A stretch of 27,693 bases of DNA from Gemmatimonadota bacterium (GTDB lineage Bacteria > Gemmatimonadota > Gemmatimonadetes > Gemmatimonadales > GWC2-71-9). The notes beneath the pieces are model-generated. The model saw only the letters and a list, made by a program, of their open reading frames with translations, ran no database searches and had not been told where the DNA came from. This document shows positions 17,593-24,242 of the stretch, piece by piece. Where the stretch lies: contig QHTW01000069.1 in assembly GCA_003220955.1 (NCBI GenBank), positions 1 to 27,693 of the forward strand, in the 5' to 3' direction. Position 1 is the stretch's first letter; every line of letters starts with the position of its first letter. The translations under genes and the position numbers were made by a program.

Positions 17593-18701
17593 GGCAGTCC
17601 TTCTAAATTACCTGCGCCGGTGACCTCCTCCAACTCGACCGGCATTTGCATGAAGGCGCCGAAGGCCTCCGCACTCGCCTTGACCGCTCGCCGCTCGGCC
17701 TGCCCCAGCCGCTCATACAGTTGGATCCTGACCCTGACAGTTCCTTTCCCGAACCTCCGCGCCCAGTGGCCGACGACCACACCGTTCACGACGACGATGT
17801 AGATCCCGGCCGGGCCCAGCCGATAGAGCCGTGATGCCCGTGCCGCGCTCATGATCGCGCTGCGATCCCGGTAGCCGGAGATGTATTCGTCAAAGATCGA
17901 GATCAGATGCGCGGTCGGTTTCTTGTCGCCCGGGGTTCGCCCTGTCGATGGTGCGAACCAGTAGCGTGTGCCATCGACTGCCTCCTCAGCGAGTGCTCGA
18001 CCCGCCGCCTCGACGCCCCGGCGGCCATCCGCGAGCGTGAGTCCCGCCCACTTCGCGAAATCATGAATCATCGCCGGCCCGCGGCTTGTGAAAAACCGAC
18101 GCGCGAGCTCCGCCAGCGCCGCGTCGCGGGCGAGCGCCTTGGTGGCCGGCACCCGCTCATCGAGCAGCGCATAGGTGAATTGCTTGCCGCGCCGGGGCCC
18201 GCTGCAGATGAGCCCCTCCAGCTCTGCCCACATCAGGAGGTACACCATGCGGATCTCGTCAGTCGGGATCCGGCGCCGCTCGAAGATCGCGCGGAGCTCA
18301 TCGCGCGTCAGGTACCGGCCGCCCTGCAGCGCCTGCTCCAGCAGCGCATTGCTGCGCCGGAAGATCGTCGTATCGAGACCATACTTGCGGTATATCCGCG
18401 CATTCGCCGCATGCACCCGCGGCGCGGTGAGCGCAAGGAGCCAGCGGATGTCGGCCGGCGTAATGAAGTGCCACGTTGGCCGCAGGATGTGCGTCCGCAG
18501 GATGGCGCCGCCGGTGAATGCTTCCTCGACGTCGGCATCGGTCGATCCGGGCACTCGCATTCCGAGCGCCCACTTGGCGCCGGCGTAGTCTTGCGCCTGC
18601 ACCGCCGCCAACCACGTCACGACGTCGGCGGGAGTCTTGAACCTGGGGGCTAGGAGTCGTTGGCTGAGCAGGCGGCGCCGCGTGAGACTCGAGGAGATCA
18701 G
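17589..18701 (-). CDS. AlkZ/YcaQ-type winged-helix protein (HTH_42), CTG start proposed
   Basis: A protein of about 370 residues of the winged-helix DNA-binding family that includes the DNA glycosylases AlkZ and YcaQ, which unhook interstrand crosslinks and bulky alkyl adducts. The conserved N-terminus RRRLLSQRLLAPRFKTPADV leads into WLAAVQAQDYAGAKWALGMR, with a Q-x-Q motif like the AlkZ-type active site. RPTWHFITPADIRWLLAL, and IFDEYISGYRDR in the C-terminal half, also fit. A GTG at 18620 would cut off the conserved beginning; upstream the frame is open only to a TAA near 18727, and the sole plausible start is CTG 18701, overlapping the kinase stop (CTGA) with CAGGAG close upstream. Glycosylase activity is inferred; some relatives are uncharacterised. 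Confidence 0.8.
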   Translation of the reverse strand: MISSSLTRRRLLSQRLLAPRFKTPADVVTWLAAVQAQDYAGAKWALGMRVPGSTDADVEEAFTGGAILRTHILRPTWHFITPADIRWLLALTAPRVHAANARIYRKYGLDTTIFRRSNALLEQALQGGRYLTRDELRAIFERRRIPTDEIRMVYLLMWAELEGLICSGPRRGKQFTYALLDERVPATKALARDAALAELARRFFTSRGPAMIHDFAKWAGLTLADGRRGVEAAGRALAEEAVDGTRYWFAPSTGRTPGDKKPTAHLISIFDEYISGYRDRSAIMSAARASRLYRLGPAGIYIVVVNGVVVGHWARRFGKGTVRVRIQLYERLGQAERRAVKASAEAFGAFMQMPVELEEVTGAGNLEGLP

Positions 18702-19876
18702 GCTCTCCTGCCCGGCCGCGACGTCTTACGGGCACGTCCGACGAGCTTCCAAAACTGCGTCTCACCAATCACGGTGACGCGATGCCCCTTCTCGGCGAGT
18801 CGCTTGATCTCCATCAGCTTGAGCCCGCCATCCTTGCCGGCCACCTGCAGCGCGTTGGGCCGCCCGCGCACCAGTATGTCGGTCGAAGGTCCGGGACTTG
18901 CCTGGAAGACGGCGCCCGATCGCCTAGCCGCCGCGATCGCATCGCGGCGCGGCCGGTTCAGGAATCCGGTGAAAGACACACGCCGTCCCTTGAGACTTTT
19001 GACTACGCCTTTGTGGATCTGCTTGGGAGGATTATCGAGGGCGTCGATCATCTCGCCGGCCGACTGATAGCGCTTCCCCCGCGCGCCGAGACAGCGATGA
19101 ATCACTTCCTTGAGATGGTCGCTGCACGGCAGCTGGCGGACGTCGCGGGTCCGCATCGGGCTGTGTACGTCGCCGCGGAGGAGCATCGCGATGAGCTGGC
19201 CGACCTGATACACATCGTCGCGCTGCTGCCACTTGCGCACTTTCCCCCAGGCGATTTCGGTCGGCGCGCCCAGCGGATTGAATGCGTCGGCCGTGACGCC
19301 GCGCCGGCTCGCCTGGTGGGTCGCGATCCCGAAGTCCCCCAGTTTCAGGATCTCGTTCTCACAGACGAAGACGTTGAACGGCGTCAAATCGCGGTGCAGG
19401 GCCTGCCCACGATGCAGCACATCCAGCGTCTCGAGGATGGCGGCGATCTCGTGCCGCACGAATTTCTCGGGCTGCCCGCCCTTCGCCGTCAGCCACGCGC
19501 TCAGGTCGCCGTGCTCGGCGTACTCCATGACGAGGCAGTATTTGGGGGTCGTCGACTCGACCTGAACAAACCGGTCGAACACGCGGAGCGCGCGAGCCTG
19601 GCGCGCGAGCAGCTCGGCGAAGTACGCCTCGCGCAGCCATCCCGCGATTCGGTAGCTGATCTTCACGCAGACGCGCGGGGGAATCGCTCCGGCCGAGCTG
19701 GGGGTGGCGAGATAGATCTCGCCAAATCCCCCTTTGCCGATCAGCCGATCCAGCCGATAGGACCGCCCCGTCTCATTGCTGTAGAGTGTGGGCAGCACGG
19801 GGCCGGCCGGAGCTGGCTCGGCGGCGCGCGACGGGGGGGGGCGTCGCGTCTTCAGGCGCGTCACTGGTCGTGTCAT
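18698..19876 (-). CDS. Serine/threonine protein kinase with C-terminal BRCT domain
   Basis: A 392-residue cytosolic Hanks-type kinase. The glycine loop is IGKGGFGEIYLA (46-57), the ATP-anchoring Lys is in VCVKIS (72), the catalytic loop is HRDLTPFNV (161-169, with Thr where most have Lys) and the metal-binding DFG is 181-183. There is no transmembrane or PASTA segment. Residues about 297-380 look like a BRCT domain: GRRVSFTGFLNRPRRDAIAA, GPSTDILVRG and HRVTVIGETQFWKLV follow the order of the NAD-dependent ligase BRCT (G-x-x-V-x-x-TG, T-D-x-L-V, hydrophobic-E-x-x-F-W). BRCT domains bind DNA ends or phosphopeptides, so the kinase may signal DNA damage. ATG 19876 follows the upstream stop by 15 bases. 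Confidence 0.88.
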   Translation of the reverse strand: MTRPVTRLKTRRPPPSRAAEPAPAGPVLPTLYSNETGRSYRLDRLIGKGGFGEIYLATPSSAGAIPPRVCVKISYRIAGWLREAYFAELLARQARALRVFDRFVQVESTTPKYCLVMEYAEHGDLSAWLTAKGGQPEKFVRHEIAAILETLDVLHRGQALHRDLTPFNVFVCENEILKLGDFGIATHQASRRGVTADAFNPLGAPTEIAWGKVRKWQQRDDVYQVGQLIAMLLRGDVHSPMRTRDVRQLPCSDHLKEVIHRCLGARGKRYQSAGEMIDALDNPPKQIHKGVVKSLKGRRVSFTGFLNRPRRDAIAAARRSGAVFQASPGPSTDILVRGRPNALQVAGKDGGLKLMEIKRLAEKGHRVTVIGETQFWKLVGRARKTSRPGRRA

Positions 19877-19891
19877 GACGGTCCAACAAAC

Positions 19892-20239
19892 TTACAGGAG
19901 AACGAGAAGTGCCGTCAGAACCGCGGCGCTCACGATCGACTTCAAGTGAACGAGCCGCGCCTGTCCGCGTATCTGTGCGAGCTCAGCCGCGGCGCTGATT
20001 CGTTCAGGTCTCGCGTCCAGGTCGCGCAGACCGCGCGCAGCGAGGCGGACTCAGGTCTTGTCGAACGCCTGGAGGAAGCCGAGCGCGCCGATCCACAGGG
20101 GGAAAAAGCAGGCGAGCCGCCACAGCCGCGGCGCATCGAAGAGGAAGAGCAACGCCGTGAGCACTCCGGCCGCCACCACGGCGATGATCCCCAGCCGCAA
20201 CCGCTGCCGCTGGCCACGCGGCCCGATGTTGGGAATCAA
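19892..20239 (-). CDS. Small membrane protein with in-frame TGA, candidate selenoprotein
   Basis: Reading through a TGA at 20053-20051 gives a 115-residue protein with two membrane segments (about 16-34 and 41-58), the TGA at residue 63 in QAFDKT-U-VRLAARG, an amphipathic charged part (LRDLDARPERI, AELAQIRGQARLVH) and a third hydrophobic stretch (SIVSAAVLTALLVLL) before TAA. I recall homologues with Cys in a KTCV motif at the UGA position, but cannot search. After the UGA, exactly 18 bases precede a hairpin with a GGUCU loop, as in E. coli fdhF. The start is TTG 20239, overlapping the upstream stop (TTGA) and giving MIPNIGPRGQ. The alternative is a gene truncated by a nonsense mutation after residue 62. 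No selenium gene is in the window. Confidence 0.6.
20015..20053 (-). promoter_or_regulatory. UGA codon with putative bacterial SECIS hairpin
   Basis: The UGA (20053-20051) is followed by a 5-bp all-GC stem CGCGC / GCGCG with loop GGUCU (20037-20023). GUCC (20050-20047) can pair with GGAC (20018-20015) as a lower stem. Loop sequence and its 18-base distance from UGA equal those of the E. coli fdhF element. GC-rich DNA forms hairpins easily, so this is suggestive only. Confidence 0.5.
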
Positions 20240-20778
20240 CTGGATTCGACCGGTGCGGGTGCCGGGGCAGGGCCCGACCTCGCGAGACTCAACAGCAGGG
20301 ATGCGCACCAGGTCAACGATCCACCGATGATTCCCAGGAACAGTCCCATAATGACGGCACCCATAATCAGGGTGGCTTTCACAAACCCCGGTGACCGCAT
20401 CAGACGCTCACTCACTGAATCGGTGCGCGCGCCTTGGGGGAAGAGTCGCGTGTACCACTCGGGTAACTTCGTGGGCTGGCGCTGCGCCTCGGTGACTGCC
20501 GAGTTGAGCTGGTCCCGGGTGGGACGCGGCATCAGCAGGAACACGATCCCCCAGATCAGCATGGCAAGGACGGAGGACGCCACGACCGCGCCGAACAGCG
20601 ACGCGATGCGGTTGGGTTGACGCCCGCGACGCCTGGCCCAGCGCGCCACGAGATACATCCCGAAGGGAGCGCCGAGGGCTGCGCCGAGCGATCCGACCAG
20701 CGCAACCAAGCAGATGACGACACCGGCGATCCCGCCGAGCAGGCGGACGATAAGCGGTCTTGGTGGCGAGGAGGTCAT
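20236..20778 (-). CDS. Multi-pass membrane protein, first gene of the kinase-BRCT operon
   Basis: A 180-residue inner-membrane protein of unknown function with about four hydrophobic segments: IVRLLGGIAGVVICLVALVG with AALGAPFGMYLVA, then LFGAVVASSVLAMLIWGIVF, and near the C-terminus FVKATLIMGAVIMGLFLGII with SLTWCASLLLSLA. Between helices lies a soluble loop (MPRPTRDQLNSAVTEAQRQP, EWYTRLFPQGARTD). No family is recognised. The start is ATG at 20778; a near-consensus -10 box ends 8 bases upstream, so the transcript may be leaderless. Its stop overlaps the TTG start of the next gene. Confidence 0.75.
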   Translation of the reverse strand: MTSSPPRPLIVRLLGGIAGVVICLVALVGSLGAALGAPFGMYLVARWARRRGRQPNRIASLFGAVVASSVLAMLIWGIVFLLMPRPTRDQLNSAVTEAQRQPTKLPEWYTRLFPQGARTDSVSERLMRSPGFVKATLIMGAVIMGLFLGIIGGSLTWCASLLLSLARSGPAPAPAPVESS

Positions 20779-20786
20779 GACCGGAA

Positions 20787-20815
20787 ATTCTACCCGTATT
20801 GTTCAACATGACCAA
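20787..20815 (-). promoter_or_regulatory. Predicted promoter of the kinase-BRCT operon, possibly leaderless
   Basis: On the minus strand: TTGGTC (20815-20810), a 17-base spacer and TAGAAT (20792-20787), five of six matches to TATAAT. Only 8 bases separate the -10 box from the ATG at 20778, so transcription would begin at or next to the start codon. No Shine-Dalgarno sequence is present. The -35 lies in the first codons of the divergent DinB gene. Confidence 0.45.
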
Positions 20816-21389
20816 TCCGGCTGATACGGCGGCGCCCGCCTGGACGCTGCGCCTGATCTCCGAGCTCACGGCCGCCGACTCGCGCGCGATCGCGGTCGCG
20901 AACGCGCTAACGCCGCAGCAGCTCAACTGGAAGCCGGGTCCGGCGCACTGGAGCGTCGGGCAATGTCTGGAGCACTTGTCGCTGGCGAACGAGGTGTATC
21001 TGCGTGCGATGGGACCGGCGCTGGAGGGCGGGCGCCGCGCCGCGGTCTCGGAAATCACGCCCGGCTGGTTCGGCCGGTATTTCATTCGCCATTACATCGA
21101 ACCGTCGGCCAAGACGCGACGCGGCCGCGCACCGCGGAAGATCAGGCCAAGTCCTGAGGTCCCGGCGTCAGTGCTGGAGCGGTTCCTCCGCAGCAACCAG
21201 GCGATGCGTGAATTCATCGATCGCGCGCGGCACTACGATGTGAACCGGATCCGATTCAAGAATCCGTTCGTTGGGGTGGTGCGCTTCACCATCGGGACCG
21301 GGCTTGAGGTCACGTCGCACCATGAGCGGCGGCACCTGCTGCAGGCGGAACGGATCAGGCGGTCGCTGGAGTCCGCCAGGGTGCAGTGA
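20808..21389 (+). CDS. DinB-superfamily protein
   Basis: A 193-residue four-helix-bundle protein of the DinB/YfiT-like superfamily, putative metal-dependent hydrolases or thiol (bacillithiol/mycothiol-type) transferases. The family layout is visible: an N-terminal helix with ALTPQQLNWKPGPAHWSVGQ, CLEHLSLANEVYL with the first metal-ligand His, and the C-terminal TSHHERRHLLQAERIR supplying the HxxxH-type pair. The start chosen is ATG at 20808; a TTG at 20799 is possible. It is divergent from the membrane protein with only 29 bases between, so control regions overlap. The substrate is unknown; many Gemmatimonadota carry several paralogues, and a second one lies at 22980. Confidence 0.82.
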   Translation: MTNPADTAAPAWTLRLISELTAADSRAIAVANALTPQQLNWKPGPAHWSVGQCLEHLSLANEVYLRAMGPALEGGRRAAVSEITPGWFGRYFIRHYIEPSAKTRRGRAPRKIRPSPEVPASVLERFLRSNQAMREFIDRARHYDVNRIRFKNPFVGVVRFTIGTGLEVTSHHERRHLLQAERIRRSLESARVQ

Positions 21390-21392
21390 CGC

Positions 21393-22172
21393 TCACGGGT
21401 GCGCCGTCACCGGACCGCCGTGCTTCATCCACAACATGATCGTCGCACACGGGCTTCCCGCGAATTCCGGCGGGGTGACGCCCGGAGTGGGGAACGCCTC
21501 GACCGCGAGCACGTCGCTCATCTGAAACTCGTCTAATGTGTGTTGCGGTCCGAGCGCATTCGTCCACACCGACAGCAGGCATGGCTCTGTCTCGCGGCTC
21601 GTCGGACGGGGATTCGAGATCGACGTCCGGCCACGGCTGGCCTCCTGCCCGCAGTCCACATCACCTCGGCGCGTGAAAATGCAGATGAAGTGGAAGCCTT
21701 GCTTCTGGCGGATCCAGCCGAAGAGGTTCCCGCCCAGGCGCTCCAGATCGTCCGGGGACAGGAACACTCCCTGACGATACCGTGCCTTGTGATCGTAAAA
21801 ACTCGCGAGCTCTGGGAACATTCGGATGTCGGCGTCCTGCACGACGGCCCGGTCGGCGTCTGTCTTCACCGGAGGCAGGCTCAACGTGCCGACGTCCTTC
21901 GCGGTCGCCGTGGTGTCCTGCGGCAAGGCGACCAGAGCCGGGATGTAGCCCGACCGGCGGACCATCAGTACGGTCGGATCCGGGTCGGCCGATACGCGGA
22001 ACGTCCCGTCATTTCCCGTACGCCCAGCGGTCATGCGACCGACGTAGATCAGTGCCTGCGAAATCGGCTTGTGGTTGGTCGAGTCTACCACGATCCCGGT
22101 GACTGTCCGCGACGGGGTTTGCGCGAACACCGCGTTCACGGCGGCCAGCATCAAGGTCACGGCACATTTCAT
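21393..22172 (-). CDS. Secreted carboxypeptidase-regulatory / plug-like protein
   Basis: A 259-residue exported protein: signal peptide MKCAVTLMLAAVNAVFA, then a carboxypeptidase-regulatory-like beta domain (TVTGIVVDSTNHKPISQAL, RTGNDGTFRVSADP) over about residues 20-100. The C-terminal half resembles the TonB receptor plug fragment seen in standalone proteins of this kind, with the late PPEFAGSPCATIMLWMK segment; no beta-barrel follows, so it cannot act as a receptor alone. The start is ATG at 22172, overlapping the upstream MmcQ-like gene (ATGA). Role unknown, perhaps at the outer membrane surface. Confidence 0.7.
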   Translation of the reverse strand: MKCAVTLMLAAVNAVFAQTPSRTVTGIVVDSTNHKPISQALIYVGRMTAGRTGNDGTFRVSADPDPTVLMVRRSGYIPALVALPQDTTATAKDVGTLSLPPVKTDADRAVVQDADIRMFPELASFYDHKARYRQGVFLSPDDLERLGGNLFGWIRQKQGFHFICIFTRRGDVDCGQEASRGRTSISNPRPTSRETEPCLLSVWTNALGPQHTLDEFQMSDVLAVEAFPTPGVTPPEFAGSPCATIMLWMKHGGPVTAHP

Positions 22173-22540
22173 TTCCGAGCCTTCCTTCTCTTCCGGCGAG
22201 GCCGCGCCGGTGGCAGCGCCCCCACGTAGCTCCAAGACTCGTTGAGCACGTCGCCGAGCAGCGCGGGCGGCACCTCGGCCAAGCGAACGAGAACCGCGGG
22301 ATAATTCCGGTAGTGGTCGGTGAGGAAGAACGTCCGCGGGTCGAGCTCCATGAGCACGTCCCGCTCGCTGATCGTGGCCAGCTGGACCACGAGCACCGTG
22401 TCCTCATCCCGAAATCGCGCGAGGAAGTGGCCATTCAGCAGGAAGGACGGCATCCCATAGGAGCGGCCCTCGACCACGTTGGCAAGACTCAGCAGGAGGC
22501 GACGGACCTCCGCGACCTGCACGCCACGAGCTTGGCGCAT
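22169..22540 (-). CDS. MmcQ/YjbR-family protein
   Basis: A 123-residue protein of the MmcQ/YjbR family (CyaY-like fold, often called DNA-binding but without a firm function). Family features are VRRLLLSLANVVEGRSYGMPSFLL (in parts), HFLARFRDEDTVLV, ELDPRTFFLTDHYRNYPAVL and a final helix LLGDVLNESW, followed by a basic tail PRRKRRKARK. The start is ATG at 22540 (MRQARGVQVAEV); the ATG at 22606 would lie inside the upstream gene. The stop overlaps the next start. Confidence 0.8.
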   Translation of the reverse strand: MRQARGVQVAEVRRLLLSLANVVEGRSYGMPSFLLNGHFLARFRDEDTVLVVQLATISERDVLMELDPRTFFLTDHYRNYPAVLVRLAEVPPALLGDVLNESWSYVGALPPARPRRKRRKARK

Positions 22541-22550
22541 GTCATTCAGT

Positions 22551-22964
22551 CTAGCCGGCAACGGGCGCGCGTTCCTCGCGATACGCCAGGCGACCAGTCG
22601 CGACAAGCACCAGGGCGACGACTCCAGCGCCCAACACCGCCGAGTACATCAGCAGGAGCGGCAGGCGCTGGATGCGAACGCGGTCCCAGTTGTTGAGCCG
22701 GACCGCGATGTCTTGCGCACCGAGCACATGCGGTCCGGCGCTGTCGGTAATGGCGAGGTGCCCCTGCTCGAGTAGCATGCCGAGCGGCCGGCCGCGCACG
22801 TAGATCTCTACGCGGTCCCCGCTCTCAGCCAGCGGCAGCTGGTTGGTTGCCGGCGTCCACCAAATATCGGAGCGCTTCGAGAGTTCGCTGTAAAGGGCAA
22901 CGGCCGGAATGAGCAACATTGCCCCAGTCAGCAGCGAATAGAAGACCCGGAGGCGAGGCGGCAT
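22551..22964 (-). CDS. Hypothetical two-helix membrane protein
   Basis: A 137-residue protein with membrane helices at about 8-26 (FYSLLTGAMLLIPAVALYS) and about 101-124 (PLLLMYSAVLGAGVVALVLV). The loop of about 75 residues between them would be extracytoplasmic (WWTPATNQLPLAESGDRVEI, VRGRPLGMLLEQGHLAI). No family is recognised. The ATG at 22964 has an excellent GAGGAGG five bases upstream. It sits 15 bases after the DinB gene and 10 bases before the MmcQ/YjbR gene, so it belongs to the same operon. Confidence 0.75.
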   Translation of the reverse strand: MPPRLRVFYSLLTGAMLLIPAVALYSELSKRSDIWWTPATNQLPLAESGDRVEIYVRGRPLGMLLEQGHLAITDSAGPHVLGAQDIAVRLNNWDRVRIQRLPLLLMYSAVLGAGVVALVLVATGRLAYREERAPVAG

Positions 22965-22979
22965 CGCGTCCTCCTCATG

Positions 22980-23489
22980 TCAAAGGTCCATCTTCCATTG
23001 CCACAGCCCGGCGGTCGCCGGGCGCGGCAACCGCTGGCCCGCTTGGCGCGCCACCATGACGATCTGACCACGGTGGTGCGCCTCGTGTGCCACGAAGTAG
23101 GTGAGGACATGGCCGACGTCAAGAGAGAGGTTGCGCCACACGTAACCCTTCGAGGGCGGGACCCGGCCCTGGGAAGCAAAGCCGAGCTTGAGCAACGCTT
23201 CCATCCCGGCGCTACTCCGTTTCAGTGCCGTGACGAGCTGCCGCGGCGTGACCCGACGGTAATCGACGCGAGCTGGTGTGCGAAGGCCGTGCTCCCGCCC
23301 CAGCGTCTTGAGCCACATACATCTGGCGTTGTGGAGGTGAGCCGCTATTGCCCGAATCGTGCGCGATGCCCCAGGAATAGGAAGATCCCAAAGCGTGGCC
23401 GGCAGGTGTTGGATGAGCCGCGTCGTGACCCGGTTATTCGTTCGCCAGGCCGCGAGGAGGCTGGCTTGCAGATCGGGGTTTACAGTCAG
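22980..23489 (-). CDS. DinB-family protein, CTG start proposed
   Basis: A DinB-superfamily four-helix protein of about 169 residues. The C-terminal part shows LDVGHVLTYFVAHEAHHRGQ, the usual HxxxHHRGQ metal site, and GLWQWKMD. An ATG at 23318 begins only at MWLKTLGREHG, but the frame is open upstream and reads NPDLQASLLAAWRTNNRV, TRLIQHLPATLWDLPIPGAS and RTIRAIAAHLHNARC, which is a proper first helix with the first metal-ligand His. The only start that keeps this and follows the upstream stop is CTG 23489, overlapping the VOC gene stop (CTGA), with GAGGA about nine bases upstream. Role unknown; a thiol transferase or hydrolase is possible. Confidence 0.75.
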   Translation of the reverse strand: MTVNPDLQASLLAAWRTNNRVTTRLIQHLPATLWDLPIPGASRTIRAIAAHLHNARCMWLKTLGREHGLRTPARVDYRRVTPRQLVTALKRSSAGMEALLKLGFASQGRVPPSKGYVWRNLSLDVGHVLTYFVAHEAHHRGQIVMVARQAGQRLPRPATAGLWQWKMDL

Positions 23490-23845
23490 CGGCTCGGTTC
23501 CTCGTACAGGCCGAACTCATTTCCCACCGGATCTGTGAATGCGGCAAATGCGCCCATCCCTTGCCCGATGTCCGTCCGAGGCGTCAGCACCCGGCCACCA
23601 GCGGTCTGAATGCGCTTCAACGTGTCCGCTATGCTATCGACCATGATGTAGGTTCGCGTGCGCTCGTCGGGAGTGCGGTCCCTTTCCTTGGCCCAGCTTC
23701 CGCTGACGCAGCCGCTGTCATCGAAGGCCAGGGCACCGTCGCCACGCTTTCTCACCTTCCAGCCAAAAATCGTGCTGTAGAAATCCGCGGACGCTTCGGC
23801 CGTCTTCGCCGGTATTTCCAGGTAACAGATCTTACCGTGGGACAT
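23486..23845 (-). CDS. VOC-family (glyoxalase/bleomycin resistance-like) protein
   Basis: A 119-residue vicinal-oxygen-chelate protein. It reads KICYLEIPAKTAEASADFYS, TIFGWKVRKRGDGALAFDD, TYIMVDSIADTLKRIQTAGG and MGAFAAFTDPVGNEFGLYE, the standard two beta-alpha-beta-beta-beta modules, with a final metal-type Glu in NEFGLYE. Members include glyoxalases, dioxygenases and antibiotic-binding proteins, so function is open. The start is ATG at 23845 with GGAGG four bases upstream. The stop overlaps the proposed CTG start of the DinB gene. Confidence 0.85.
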   Translation of the reverse strand: MSHGKICYLEIPAKTAEASADFYSTIFGWKVRKRGDGALAFDDSGCVSGSWAKERDRTPDERTRTYIMVDSIADTLKRIQTAGGRVLTPRTDIGQGMGAFAAFTDPVGNEFGLYEEPSR

Positions 23846-23870
23846 ACGACCTCCAAAACGGGGCAGAAGT

Positions 23871-24242
23871 TCACGGCCACTGCAGCGCCACTTGCACGCG
23901 CTCCCCGGCAACCAGGTCCACGTGCTCTTGCACCGAGCTGAAACTGACCCGGGCACCGACCTGCGACGGGATCGGAATGCCGACGACCCACACGCGACGT
24001 TGATCACACGGCACGGCGGAGGTCAACATCTCGCCAGGGTTCAATGCGCCGATGGGCGTCGTCGATAGGCGTCGCACTCTCATGCGGATCTCCAGCGCAT
24101 GCGGCGTCAAATTATAGACTGCGAACTCGCAGCTCGCCGGTGTGACCAATTCCTGACGCTGTGCCGCGCAGGTCGAGACAACGGCAGCAGCGACGGTTGC
24201 GGCGGCAATGTCCGACCAACCTCTGCGGGTGGGGAACGGCAT
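23871..24242 (-). CDS. Hypothetical exported protein
   Basis: A 123-residue protein with a probable signal sequence (MPFPTRRGWSDIAAATVAAA, then VVSTCAAQ; the Cys could be a weak lipobox) and a beta-rich mature part: SCEFAVYNLTPHALEIRMRV, LNPGEMLTSAVPCDQRRVWV and a repetitive final strand set ending VDLVAGERVQVALQWP. Two Cys may form a disulfide. No family is recognised. The ATG at 24242 overlaps the stop of the transporter gene by one base (TGATG). It is probably co-transcribed with its neighbours. Confidence 0.65.
   Translation of the reverse strand: MPFPTRRGWSDIAAATVAAAVVSTCAAQRQELVTPASCEFAVYNLTPHALEIRMRVRRLSTTPIGALNPGEMLTSAVPCDQRRVWVVGIPIPSQVGARVSFSSVQEHVDLVAGERVQVALQWP

Noticed and set aside
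20051..20308. 85-residue protein starting at ATG 20308 and ending at the TGA
   Set aside because: Its first 23 residues are the end of the upstream gene in another frame; the TTG at 20239 gives a better N-terminus, and the frame continues with protein-like sequence past the TGA.
18782..20620. 612-codon open frame on the plus strand
   Set aside because: It lies opposite the kinase-BRCT and candidate selenoprotein genes, shows no recognisable domain and has shadow-frame composition.
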